Shown here: positions 41,181 through 49,592 of the stretch, in pieces
How positions within the stretch are numbered: position 1 is the first letter of the stretch
How the letters are laid out: each line of letters opens with the position of its first letter
Assembly: GCA_964230215.1 (NCBI GenBank)
Contig: CAXRGQ010000006.1
Span: 434,001-498,000 of the forward strand
Direction: 5' to 3'
Length of the DNA stretch: 64,000 bases
From: JAUILH01 sp964230215
GTDB lineage: Bacteria; Bacteroidota; Bacteroidia; Flavobacteriales_D; JAUILH01
Made by a program: the position numbers and the translations under genes
Notes under the pieces: model-generated
Database searches by the model: none
The model's input: only the letters and a program-made list of their open reading frames with translations
Told to the model about the DNA's origin: nothing

Positions 41181-41777
41181 TCAATACTTTCTGGACTTAT
41201 CCCAAAATTTATTCAGGTTTTCCTGAAGCTTGAGCGTCATCTCGAAATGATCTCGGCGAAGAAAAAATATAGATTGCCGTTTTCTTACATAGTAAGGGAA
41301 CGGCTCTTTAAGTAAATTGAAATCCTTATCAAACAAAGAAAATCCTAATTGAGATGATTGCATGCTTTCAAAAAACACGTATTTACTGTCCAAATAGAAT
41401 ATATCTGAATGTGAAGAGATGGTATCCACTCCGCTTAAGAAATAAACATGCGAAAAGTCGCCTTGCTTAAGCAGAGACTCGTTCGAACTCATGTAAAACC
41501 CAAAATCACTGAACTCATAGAGCGTTGTGAATGCCTTAACTATGACTTTATTTAAACTATCCGATTCATATTGAATCTGGTCAGCCTTTTTATCATAGCC
41601 ATTCTCTCTTAACTTATCAATTTTGGATTGATAATCATACAATTTTATCAGAAGTACCCCCTCCTTTAAAGTCTCAAGTTCCTTTTTCGCATTAAGCTTA
41701 GCCTTGCTTTGAGCGAATGACTCTGATGCATGGAGTATTATTAAAAGAAGAATTATGTTGGCTGGAATTCGTAACAC
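41181..41777 (-). CDS. Secreted protein, function unknown
   Basis: A 198-residue protein with a signal peptide (ILHASESFAQ, cut near residue 22). The first mature part is a charged helix (KAKLNAKKELETLKEG, IDKLRENGYDKKADQIQYESDSLN). The second is strand-rich with DFGFYMSSNESLLKQGDFSHVYFLSG and ends with a basic RKRQSIFFLRRDHFEMTLKLQENLNKF. I recall similar periplasmic proteins in Bacteroidota but no named family. It is divergent from uvrB. Confidence 0.65.
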   Translation of the reverse strand: MLRIPANIILLLIILHASESFAQSKAKLNAKKELETLKEGVLLIKLYDYQSKIDKLRENGYDKKADQIQYESDSLNKVIVKAFTTLYEFSDFGFYMSSNESLLKQGDFSHVYFLSGVDTISSHSDIFYLDSKYVFFESMQSSQLGFSLFDKDFNLLKEPFPYYVRKRQSIFFLRRDHFEMTLKLQENLNKFWDKSRKY

Positions 41778-41860
41778 TGCCAGATGATACGTAAATAATT
41801 CTACTTAGTTACTCCAACTATTTACGTTCTGCACTCACAAATATGCTGTAATTTTAAGGC

Positions 41861-43876
41861 ATGGATTTCAAAATTGAGTCGGAGTATAAGCCTACCGGGG
41901 ATCAACCCAAGGCTATTGACGAGCTTGTAGAAGGTTTAAAAAATGGTGAGGTAGCACAAACCTTACTCGGAGCTACCGGGACAGGGAAGACATTTACTGT
42001 GGCGAATGTGGTTGAGCGTGTTCAAAGACCTACCTTGGTTTTATCTCATAACAAAACACTGGCGGCTCAGTTATATGCCGAATTCAAATCCTTTTTTCCT
42101 GAAAACGCGGTCGAGTATTTCGTGTCTTATTACGATTACTATCAACCAGAAGCTTACTTGCCAGTCACAGATACCTTTATCGAGAAAGATTTATCCATCA
42201 ACGACGAAATAGAAAAACTGAGGCTACGAACCACCTCTGCCCTGTTGTCTGGTCGCAGGGATGTCTTGGTAGTAGCGAGTGTTTCGTGTATCTATGGTAT
42301 CGGAAATCCGGAGGAGTTTAACAAAGGAATTATCAATATAAAGGTCGGAGAAGAAATTGCTCGCAACCAGTTTTTGAGACGTTTGGTTGAGAATTTATAT
42401 TCAAGAAGCCACAATGATTTTGAGCGAGGGAATTTCAGAGTTAAAGGAGACACCGTTGATATATTTCTAGCCTATGCAGACTATGCTATACGCGTTTATT
42501 TTTGGGGTGATGAAATTGAAAAAATCGAATCATTTGACCCTAAACCAGGCGGCGTTAAGTTAGATACGTTTACTGATTACAATATTTTTCCGGCGAATAT
42601 ATTCGTGACATCCCAAGAGACTATCAATAGCGCAATCGGGAAGATTGAGGTTGATTTGGGGAATAGAATTGAACAATTTGAGAGCGAGAAAAAATTTCTT
42701 GAGGCACAGCGTATCAAAGAGCGCGTGTCCATGGATTTGGAAATGATTCGAGAGCTCGGTTATTGCAGTGGTATAGAGAACTACTCGAGATACTTTGATA
42801 AACGACAGCCGGGCACACGACCTTTCTGTTTACTAGATTATTTTCCGGATGACTTTTTGCTGGTTGTGGATGAAAGTCACGTGACCCTTCCTCAAATAAA
42901 AGCAATGTATGGAGGCGACCGATCTCGTAAAGTGAATTTGGTGGAATATGGCTTTAGATTACCAGCGGCCATTGACAACAGACCATTGAAGTTCGAGGAA
43001 TTTATGCAGATTGTTAATCAGCGAATTTATGTCAGTGCTACGCCTGCAGACTTTGAATTAGAGGAAAGCGGTGGCGTTGTTGTTGAGCAGATAATACGTC
43101 CTACAGGATTACTTGACCCAGAGATTGAAATTCGACCTACTGCCAATCAAATTGATGATTTAATGGAGGAAGTGCTCCTTAGAATAGAGAAGAATGAGCG
43201 TACATTGGTTACAACTCTCACAAAACGAATGGCAGAAGAGCTATCAAAATACCTGATCAAAATGGGTATTAAGACGCGTTATATTCACTCAGAAGTTGAT
43301 ACTTTGGAGCGTGTAGAAATTCTTCAAGAACTGAGAAACGGTCGCTTTGATGTACTCGTAGGTGTTAACTTATTGAGAGAGGGATTAGACTTACCGGAAG
43401 TAAGTTTTGTGGCAATTTTAGATGCGGATAAGGAAGGATTCTTGCGTTCTGAAAGAAGTTTAGTTCAAACCGTGGGTCGTGCTGCAAGGAATATCAACGG
43501 TAAGGTAATCATGTATGCTGATAAGATGACGGATGCTATGCAACGTACGATTGATGAGACAAACAGACGAAGAAGTCTTCAGATGGCGCATAACGAAGAT
43601 CATGGATTAGAACCGAAACAGATTATCAAAAAACTGAGCAATCCCCTATCAGAAGTTCGAGGGAAAGAAGATACGTACGAACAAACAAATGGTCCAGCCA
43701 TTGCAGCCGACCCAGTTATTCAGTATATGAGTATAGATCAAATAGAACGATCCATTCTGAACACACAGGACATGATGAAGAAGGCTGCAAAAGATCTCGA
43801 TTTTATTGAAGCTGCTCGTTTAAGAGACGAGATGTATGCGCTTGAATCACTACTCAAACAGAAGAAAGGAAAATAA
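41861..43876 (+). CDS. uvrB: Excinuclease ABC subunit B
   Basis: UvrB is the damage-verifying helicase-like subunit of nucleotide excision repair. At 671 residues the length is normal. Walker A is LLGATGTGKT, the beta-hairpin is YYDYYQPEAYLP, the helicase motif II is VVDESHVTLPQI, and motifs V/VI appear as VGVNLLREGLDLPEVS and VQTVGRAARN. The C-terminal UVR domain that contacts UvrC is present (IERSILNTQDMMKKAAKDLDFIEAARLRDEM). TAATTTTA close to the ATG suggests a short leader. uvrA is also in this window. Confidence 0.98.
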   Translation: MDFKIESEYKPTGDQPKAIDELVEGLKNGEVAQTLLGATGTGKTFTVANVVERVQRPTLVLSHNKTLAAQLYAEFKSFFPENAVEYFVSYYDYYQPEAYLPVTDTFIEKDLSINDEIEKLRLRTTSALLSGRRDVLVVASVSCIYGIGNPEEFNKGIINIKVGEEIARNQFLRRLVENLYSRSHNDFERGNFRVKGDTVDIFLAYADYAIRVYFWGDEIEKIESFDPKPGGVKLDTFTDYNIFPANIFVTSQETINSAIGKIEVDLGNRIEQFESEKKFLEAQRIKERVSMDLEMIRELGYCSGIENYSRYFDKRQPGTRPFCLLDYFPDDFLLVVDESHVTLPQIKAMYGGDRSRKVNLVEYGFRLPAAIDNRPLKFEEFMQIVNQRIYVSATPADFELEESGGVVVEQIIRPTGLLDPEIEIRPTANQIDDLMEEVLLRIEKNERTLVTTLTKRMAEELSKYLIKMGIKTRYIHSEVDTLERVEILQELRNGRFDVLVGVNLLREGLDLPEVSFVAILDADKEGFLRSERSLVQTVGRAARNINGKVIMYADKMTDAMQRTIDETNRRRSLQMAHNEDHGLEPKQIIKKLSNPLSEVRGKEDTYEQTNGPAIAADPVIQYMSIDQIERSILNTQDMMKKAAKDLDFIEAARLRDEMYALESLLKQKKGK

Positions 43877-43929
43877 TATGTACTTTAGCTTGGCATGATT
43901 ATTTCGATAATAACAGAAAACGCAGGGAA

Positions 43930-44409
43930 ATGAAAACACAAATTATAGGATTAGCTTTAATAGGCATTTTAGGGATGAGCGCTTCATGTAAGTCAAAGAA
44001 GGCAGCAAATGATGATTCAAAGAAAACAACTGAGGTGAAAGACGATACAAAGAAAGTTCAAGAGGTACAGATTGTTGAGAATATTGATCACAAAGGCTGG
44101 GACCCAATCGAAATTGAAAAGGCAACAGTAGAGGGCGACATTCTTAAGCTAAAAGTTAATTACAGTGGAGGTTGTGAAGAGCATAAAATCGAACTGCATG
44201 CGACTAAAATGTACAAGAAAAGTTTACCACCACAATTAAGCGTTTTCTTAGCACATGATGCCAACGGAGACGCATGTAGAAAACTTGAAATGCGTGAGTT
44301 GATGTTTAATATAGAAGAAATCGCCTACCCAGGGGGAGGCGAATTAATTCTTCTTATTAGTGACGGTAAGAGTGACCCGGTGCGTGTTTCATACACCAAA
44401 GCCAAATAA
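43930..44409 (+). CDS. Lipoprotein, function unknown
   Basis: A 159-residue lipoprotein (lipobox MSASC). A Lys/Asp-rich linker leads to a beta domain with VNYSGGCEEHKIELHATKMYKKSLPPQLSVFLAHDANGDACRKL. The pattern of two cysteines separated by a Pro-Pro turn and a histidine is one I associate with a common small Bacteroidota lipoprotein family without a known role. The start is preceded by TACTTTAG. The stop abuts the stop of the convergent Lrp gene with no spacer. Confidence 0.7.
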   Translation: MKTQIIGLALIGILGMSASCKSKKAANDDSKKTTEVKDDTKKVQEVQIVENIDHKGWDPIEIEKATVEGDILKLKVNYSGGCEEHKIELHATKMYKKSLPPQLSVFLAHDANGDACRKLEMRELMFNIEEIAYPGGGELILLISDGKSDPVRVSYTKAK

Positions 44410-44865
44410 TTAGTTGATTACGTAGGCGGTTTGACGCTTAACTTCATCCAAAACAAAAGACACATCAATTGAATTAATATTCTCAATTGCCGATATTTTT
44501 TCGGTGATAAATCGAGCGTATTCATCCATGTCTCGTAATGCGATTTTTATAACGTAATCAGCATTCCCAGCTATTTGATAACACTCCATTACCTCATTAA
44601 GACGCGATACACTGTTCTTAAAGTTTAATAGGTGACCTTTCGAATGCTTGTCCAGTTTTACACTGAGATATGCAATTAGATTTCGGTCCACTTTTTTGTT
44701 ATCTACCAAAGCCACATAGTTCTGAATATAGCCTTGTTTTTCAAGCTTTTTAACACGCTCAAATACAGGTGTAGTTGATAAACCCATTTCTTTCGCTAAC
44801 TCCTTATTTGTAACTCTAGCATTCTGCTGAAGGATGTTCAATATCTTCTTGTCCGTTCTGTCCAT
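44410..44865 (-). CDS. Lrp/AsnC family transcriptional regulator
   Basis: A 151-residue regulator. The N-terminal helix-turn-helix is MDRTDKKILNILQQNARVTNKELAKEMGLSTTPVFERVKKLEKQG. The RAM ligand-binding domain follows (KGHLLNFKNSVSRLNEVMECYQIAGNADYVIKIALRDMDEYARF). It probably senses an amino acid and controls metabolism genes; the target is not evident. It is divided from modC by 126 bases holding its own promoter (TTG at 44911-44909, N19, TATGTTTG at 44889-44882 on the minus strand). Confidence 0.93.
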   Translation of the reverse strand: MDRTDKKILNILQQNARVTNKELAKEMGLSTTPVFERVKKLEKQGYIQNYVALVDNKKVDRNLIAYLSVKLDKHSKGHLLNFKNSVSRLNEVMECYQIAGNADYVIKIALRDMDEYARFITEKISAIENINSIDVSFVLDEVKRQTAYVIN

Positions 44866-44881
44866 TGCTTTCTTGTTTATT

Positions 44882-44911
44882 CAAACATAGAAAGAAGTTC
44901 TGCTTCATCAA
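44882..44911 (-). promoter_or_regulatory. Predicted promoter of the Lrp-family gene
   Basis: On the minus strand TTG (44911-44909), a 19-base spacer and TATGTTTG (44889-44882) match the Bacteroidota consensus. The ATG is 16 bases downstream. Confidence 0.6.
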
Positions 44912-44991
44912 CGCACAGGCAGAATGGGTTTCTAACGATGGATTGTTGAATCTAAAGCAATAATTACCTACATCCATGACAAACAAGGCAT

Positions 44992-45591
44992 TTACGGGGT
45001 CTTCATTTCGATTAACTTGGTACAAAGCTTACCAAGCACATCCTTTCTATGGCTAGAGATTAGTACAATCTTTGATTGATTTGCTCGAGTTTGAGTGGTA
45101 ATAAGCTCACATACCAGACTAATCTGATCATCCCCAATAGCAGAAAAGGGCTCATCTAACAACAACAAACTCTTATCACTAAATAGGCATGTTAAAATGG
45201 CCACCCTCTGTCTTTGTCCCTGCGATAAATTTTTGATTTTCTCCTTCATTAAAGATTGAATGCCCAAGTCATGGATGGCGTCTTTTCTTGCGTTTGAATC
45301 ATTTGTAAACAAATCTAACACCTGCTCTACAGACAGATTTTTGGGCAAATACGCATCTTGGAACACAATAGCAATGGCTTTCTCCTTTTGATAAGATTGA
45401 ATTGTCTTACCGTTTATGATTGATTGATTTGGCTCCGCATCTTCCAAGCCTGCCAGCACCTTTAACACAGTGGTTTTACCAACGCCAGAAGGTCCGTACA
45501 AGCCAATCAGACGACTTTGACCGGGATCGCTCTGTAAAACGATTTTGCTCGTTCTGCTGCGCGAACGATATGTCTTCTGTACATCAATCAT
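44992..45591 (-). CDS. modC: Molybdate ABC transporter ATP-binding protein (short ModC-like)
   Basis: A 199-residue ABC ATPase. Walker A is GPSGVGKTT, the Q-loop is VFQDAYL, the signature is LSQGQRQR, Walker B is SLLLLDEPFSAI and the switch His is in SSHRKD. It ends right after the ATPase domain, so the molybdate-binding regulatory (TOBE/Mop) domain of roughly 130 residues found in full-length ModC is missing. The substrate is assigned from modA and modB next to it. It overlaps modB by 8 bases. Confidence 0.85.
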   Translation of the reverse strand: MIDVQKTYRSRSRTSKIVLQSDPGQSRLIGLYGPSGVGKTTVLKVLAGLEDAEPNQSIINGKTIQSYQKEKAIAIVFQDAYLPKNLSVEQVLDLFTNDSNARKDAIHDLGIQSLMKEKIKNLSQGQRQRVAILTCLFSDKSLLLLDEPFSAIGDDQISLVCELITTQTRANQSKIVLISSHRKDVLGKLCTKLIEMKTP

Positions 45592-46237
45592 TGTTTCGGT
45601 ACTGAATTAGTTTGACGATAACAACGAGTGATACACTCAGGGCAAGTAGAATCAGTGCATACATATTAGCAGTGTCATAATCCATTAACATCATACTATC
45701 ATAAATTGCTACGGATGCTGTACGTGTTTCAGGCATGTTACCGCCTACCATAAGTATTACGCCAAAAGCCCCCATTGCGTGCGCAAAGCTCATAATAAAA
45801 CCACTAAGCATAAATGGTTTGAGGTATGGAAGAAATATGTATTTCACTTTCTGTTTTAAACTAAAGCTATTGAGTTTAATCAGGTTGAAAGCATTTTCCG
45901 GAATGGATTTCCAACCGTCTATTAGTGCGCGTATCATGAAAGGGAAACTATAAATAACAGTTGCCAATAGAATTCCACCGAAAGAAAACACGGGCGACCA
46001 GCCGAAATTGGATTGAAGAAACTCCCCTAAAGCAGAATTAGGACTTAAATAATAGATAATGTAATAGCCAAGCACGGTAGGCGGCAAGATTAGTGGTAAG
46101 ATGGCGAGAATATCTAAACCTAATCGCATCCATCTACGTCTGCTAGCTAACCACACTAATGGCAAACATACGACCAAGAGGATTAGGGCCGTTAAAAATG
46201 CTAATTTCAGGCTTATATAGATTGCTGACCACTCCAC
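45584..46237 (-). CDS. modB: Molybdate ABC transporter permease
   Basis: A 217-residue inner-membrane permease with five or six helices. The coupling loop that contacts the ATPase is visible as ALIDGWKSIPENAFNLIKLNSFS, the EAA-like motif, and LPLILPPTVLGYYIIYYL is typical of ModB. The start is GTG, immediately after the modA stop codon with no gap. It overlaps modC by 8 bases, so modA-modB-modC are tightly coupled. Confidence 0.93.
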   Translation of the reverse strand: MEWSAIYISLKLAFLTALILLVVCLPLVWLASRRRWMRLGLDILAILPLILPPTVLGYYIIYYLSPNSALGEFLQSNFGWSPVFSFGGILLATVIYSFPFMIRALIDGWKSIPENAFNLIKLNSFSLKQKVKYIFLPYLKPFMLSGFIMSFAHAMGAFGVILMVGGNMPETRTASVAIYDSMMLMDYDTANMYALILLALSVSLVVIVKLIQYRNND

Positions 46238-46993
46238 CTATACAAGATAATTATACTTTTTGAGAATTTCTTTGGCTGATGCACTCCTTAAAAACTTTAA
46301 AAATGCCTTTGCCTCTTCTGCATGCACAGCGCCATTAATTATTAACGCTGACTGCTCTAATTGAAGCTCTTTACCAATAATTGTAACGAAATAATCATCC
46401 AGCTTATTCGTCAAAGAATTTGCTGTAAACAATGCATCCCCATTCCCTGCTAAGTACATGGTATTTGCTTTTGACACATCATCTGCAATCAACAATTTAT
46501 TGGACACTTTAGTCCAAATACCCACCTCTTCTAAGTATGATTTAGCGGCCATTCCGAAAGGTGCTTTCCGCCAATCGGGGATTACTATTGTTCTACATTC
46601 ATCCGACAGCAAATAATCAACTATTGTAGCCCTATCCAAGTTATATTTTGATACCAAAACGACTTGCCCTTTAGCAAATTCCAGTACATCCTGAACTTTC
46701 TCCTCTTTAAACAGTTGTCCCGTATAGTCAGGATTCGCAGATATCATAATATCTATTGGAGCTCCGTTTTTTACTTGCTGATACAGCAGACCAGTTGCAC
46801 CGTAACTTAGATTTAGTTTTGTTCCCGTTTCCTTTGTGAAAGCGTCAGCTAGCTCATCCATGGCAGGTGCAAGATTGGATGCACATGCTATCGTAAGTTC
46901 ATTATTAGAATGCGAACAAGAGGTTAATGATAGAAGGAAGACAAAAAGGCCCAATCCATTAGTCACTATGCACGTCATCCAAAATCTGCTCAT
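46238..46993 (-). CDS. modA: Molybdate ABC transporter substrate-binding lipoprotein
   Basis: A 251-residue binding protein with a lipoprotein signal (SLTSC, C26), which in a Gram-negative cell anchors it to a membrane. The ligand pocket blocks of ModA are present: ASNLAPAMDELADAFTKETG, LSYGATGLLYQQVKNGAPIDIMISAN and a downstream DDVSKANTMYLAGNGDALFT. It binds molybdate or tungstate. Its first codons overlap the end of the ceramidase-like gene by 35 bases; an ATG at 46978 would reduce the overlap and still keep the signal. Confidence 0.93.
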   Translation of the reverse strand: MSRFWMTCIVTNGLGLFVFLLSLTSCSHSNNELTIACASNLAPAMDELADAFTKETGTKLNLSYGATGLLYQQVKNGAPIDIMISANPDYTGQLFKEEKVQDVLEFAKGQVVLVSKYNLDRATIVDYLLSDECRTIVIPDWRKAPFGMAAKSYLEEVGIWTKVSNKLLIADDVSKANTMYLAGNGDALFTANSLTNKLDDYFVTIIGKELQLEQSALIINGAVHAEEAKAFLKFLRSASAKEILKKYNYLV

Positions 46994-47741
46994 CTCTACT
47001 TGGCCATCTTTTTGTCAAATCTAAACCTTTTAGATAATACAGATACCAACCTAGGGAAAACACTGCAAATGCACTAATTATATGCCATAAGAAATGAGTC
47101 CCTTGAGGCATTAAATCTGGAAATGGATTGTCATGCGGATAGTCCAGTGAGCGGAATATCACAGCCCCTATTAAAAACAGAGCCGTCAAAGCCATTAAAT
47201 GCCATTTATAAAAATGGGTTCTGTACATTATGATTCCTATTGGAGCTCCAAGAAGACTTAAACCATTGAGTGTATAAATAAAATTAGCACCCGCGTCCCT
47301 GTCTATATGTAGTACACCTGCGTTAGCCAATCCGAAAAATCCAAAAATTAATCCAAAAGCAATTGGTATGATTAGTATACCTTTTTTCCAACTCCCCGTA
47401 ACACGTGTCCAAAAGTAGACACCCAATATAAGCATCATAATCGCTGCGGGCAATGCATCCAGCATCAGCCAAAAATTACTTGCTCTAAATGCATGATACA
47501 ATGTAGATCCTAGTCCATTAAGAAACAACAGAGGTAATAGAGCTGTAATAATCATGTGCTCTTTATACTGACCACGTAATTTCCACACCCAATAAAACAC
47601 TGGAACTAAAAAGAAAAGTGATGAAAATGCATTCCATGGTTCTTTTATAAACCAATCTGCATGAAACTCATGATAGTTAGGCCCTCTGTCCAAAACAGCT
47701 GGATGCCTGTGCAAGAGGGTTGTAATTAGCTCAAATCCCAT
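46959..47741 (-). CDS. CREST-superfamily membrane hydrolase, alkaline-ceramidase-like
   Basis: A 260-residue protein with seven predicted helices. The pattern matches alkaline ceramidases: an N-terminal D18...N22-Y then EPWNAFSSL (E34, N37), GSTLYHAF (S79, H83), LMLDALP (D95) and a final HFLWH (H216, H220). In human ACER3 the zinc histidines are at 81, 217 and 221, with Ser77 and Asp92, as I recall, so residue order and spacing agree very well. It is therefore likely a Zn-dependent intramembrane amidase acting on a ceramide or other N-acyl lipid. It starts within the overlap region of the rimO stop and ends inside the start of modA. Confidence 0.8.
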   Translation of the reverse strand: MGFELITTLLHRHPAVLDRGPNYHEFHADWFIKEPWNAFSSLFFLVPVFYWVWKLRGQYKEHMIITALLPLLFLNGLGSTLYHAFRASNFWLMLDALPAAIMMLILGVYFWTRVTGSWKKGILIIPIAFGLIFGFFGLANAGVLHIDRDAGANFIYTLNGLSLLGAPIGIIMYRTHFYKWHLMALTALFLIGAVIFRSLDYPHDNPFPDLMPQGTHFLWHIISAFAVFSLGWYLYYLKGLDLTKRWPSRDEQILDDVHSD

Positions 47742-49051
47742 TAGTCGACTACAGTTCCGTACAAATCAAAGTGCTCCGCCTTGTCTATTTTCACATTAGC
47801 AAAATCACCAATTCGCACATATTGATCATTTTTCACTCTAATTTCGTTGTCTACCTCAGGCGAATCGTATTCAGTTCTTCCAATGAAGTATCCATTTTCC
47901 ATCTTATCAAACAATACTTTAAACGTTTTGTTCACCTTCTCTTGATTCATTTCAAACGATATGCCCGACTGTAAATCCATTAATGAAGACGCACGAGACT
48001 GCTTAATATTGTCTGGAACATCATCTTCAAAATTATAGGCGTGGGTATTTTCTTCGTGAGAGTAAGTAAAACAGCCCATTCGGTCGAACCTCATCTCCTC
48101 CACCCAATCGTACATTTCTTGAAAGTCCTCCTCCGTTTCACCTGGGTAACCAGCTATTAGTGTTGTACGAATAGCAATCTCTGGAATCTTATCCCTGATA
48201 TCGTGAATCAACTGCGTTGTTTTTTCACGATTAATGCCCCTTCTCATCGCCTTTAACATTCTTGACGATCCATGCTGCAATGGGATATCCAAGTAATTAC
48301 AAATATTATCGCGTTCTTTCATTACGTCTATTACATCCATAGGAAATCCAGATGGGTAGGCATAATGAAGGCGAATCCAATCCAATCCATTGACATCTGA
48401 TAGTTTTCTGAGCAAATCTGCTAGCGTTCGCTTGCCATAAATGTCTAATCCATAATAGGTCAAGTCCTGGGCAATCAGAATGAGCTCTTTAGTTCCTTGA
48501 GCTACCAAAGACTCGGCATTCTTGATTAATTGCTCTTCTGGGGTAGATTTATGTTTTCCACGCATCAAAGGTATCGCACAAAACGAACATGGTCTGTCAC
48601 AACCTTCAGCAATTTTAAAATAGGAATAATGGGAGGGTGTCGTCAATAAACGTTCACCAATTAATTCCTTCTTATAGTCAGCTTTAAGTGTCTTTAATAA
48701 ACGTGGTAAATCTCTTGTACCGAAATAACCATCAACATTCGGAATTTCCTTTTCCAAATCTTCTTTATAGCGCTGTGACAGACATCCTGTAACGTAGACT
48801 TTATCGACAAGTCCGGCTTCTTTGGCATCTGCAAAATGCAGAATACTGTTGATAGATTCCTCTTTTGCGTTGTCAATAAATCCGCAGGTATTAATTATTA
48901 CAATGGACGAATCTTCAGTCTGACTTTCATGCTCCACCTCATAGTTGTTTGCCTTGAGCTGAGCCATCATTAATTCCGAATCAAAAATGTTTTTAGAACA
49001 CCCAAGGGTGACAACATTCACTTTATTTTTCTTTAAGGTTTTAGTCTTCAC
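47741..49051 (-). CDS. rimO: Ribosomal protein S12 methylthiotransferase
   Basis: RimO adds a methylthio group to Asp88 of ribosomal protein S12. The 436-residue protein has the N-terminal MTTase domain (VNVVTLGCSKNIFDSELMM, NTCGFI and TGCLSQRY cysteines). The radical-SAM core has the CxxxCxxC motif in GCDRPCSFCAIPLMRG, and a C-terminal TRAM domain follows (YVRIGDFANVKIDKAEHFDLYG). RimO-type features (LGCSKN, IPLMRG) distinguish it from MiaB. The start is GTG, overlapping the upstream lipoprotein gene by 11 bases. Confidence 0.96.
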   Translation of the reverse strand: MKTKTLKKNKVNVVTLGCSKNIFDSELMMAQLKANNYEVEHESQTEDSSIVIINTCGFIDNAKEESINSILHFADAKEAGLVDKVYVTGCLSQRYKEDLEKEIPNVDGYFGTRDLPRLLKTLKADYKKELIGERLLTTPSHYSYFKIAEGCDRPCSFCAIPLMRGKHKSTPEEQLIKNAESLVAQGTKELILIAQDLTYYGLDIYGKRTLADLLRKLSDVNGLDWIRLHYAYPSGFPMDVIDVMKERDNICNYLDIPLQHGSSRMLKAMRRGINREKTTQLIHDIRDKIPEIAIRTTLIAGYPGETEEDFQEMYDWVEEMRFDRMGCFTYSHEENTHAYNFEDDVPDNIKQSRASSLMDLQSGISFEMNQEKVNKTFKVLFDKMENGYFIGRTEYDSPEVDNEIRVKNDQYVRIGDFANVKIDKAEHFDLYGTVVD

Positions 49052-49592
49052 TTCCTGGTATGTAATCGTTAAACATTTGTTCTATAACTTCCTCTGGCAA
49101 AACTTGGATGTAGTTGTAGTCATAATAGCCATAAATGCGCTCTAATCTTATTCTGCCAACTCTATCTGTTTCCATTAAAACTGACATTGGAAACGGAATG
49201 ATATACCAATCTTCACCGTTATCACTAGCAAACGCGTAGGGAATAACATCTCTTCTTTTAAAGAAAATCACTCCTTTGCCAAATCTAAAGTCTGCTAAAG
49301 CATATTGTGTCCCATTATGCTCGTATGGTCCATATACTTTAAGAACCTCTTTTAAAATAATCCGTCTTCCTCTTCTATAATTCACAAAGTTTGCGGCTAT
49401 TTCTCTTTTAGGAATCGAATCAAATACTGAAGGATATACTAAGTCCAGCATTGCATCTACATCCTCATTATTGACGGCCACAACGTAATCTGACATTATA
49501 TCCTCTAGCTTTCCTTCCAAGGAATCGTCCTTACATGACGTTACTAAAGATATACTAAGAAGTAGCAGCGATATACGTATAAAACGCATCAT
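49041..49592 (-). CDS. Lipoprotein with NTF2-like appearance, function unknown
   Basis: A 183-residue lipoprotein (LVTSC, C20). It begins with a helix, LEDIMSDYVVAVNNEDVDAMLDLVYPSVFD, followed by antiparallel strands (VLKVYGPYEHNGTQYALADFRF, GVIFFKRRDVIPYAFASDNGEDWYII), which resembles an NTF2/SnoaL-type cone fold. No active site is apparent. It overlaps the ftsY stop (ATGA) and the rimO start, so it belongs to the ftsY-rimO transcript. Confidence 0.7.
   Translation of the reverse strand: MMRFIRISLLLLSISLVTSCKDDSLEGKLEDIMSDYVVAVNNEDVDAMLDLVYPSVFDSIPKREIAANFVNYRRGRRIILKEVLKVYGPYEHNGTQYALADFRFGKGVIFFKRRDVIPYAFASDNGEDWYIIPFPMSVLMETDRVGRIRLERIYGYYDYNYIQVLPEEVIEQMFNDYIPGSED

Noticed and set aside
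44816..45025. A 69-codon minus-strand frame across the Lrp promoter
   Set aside because: It overlaps the Lrp start in another frame, covers the Lrp promoter and has no recognisable features.
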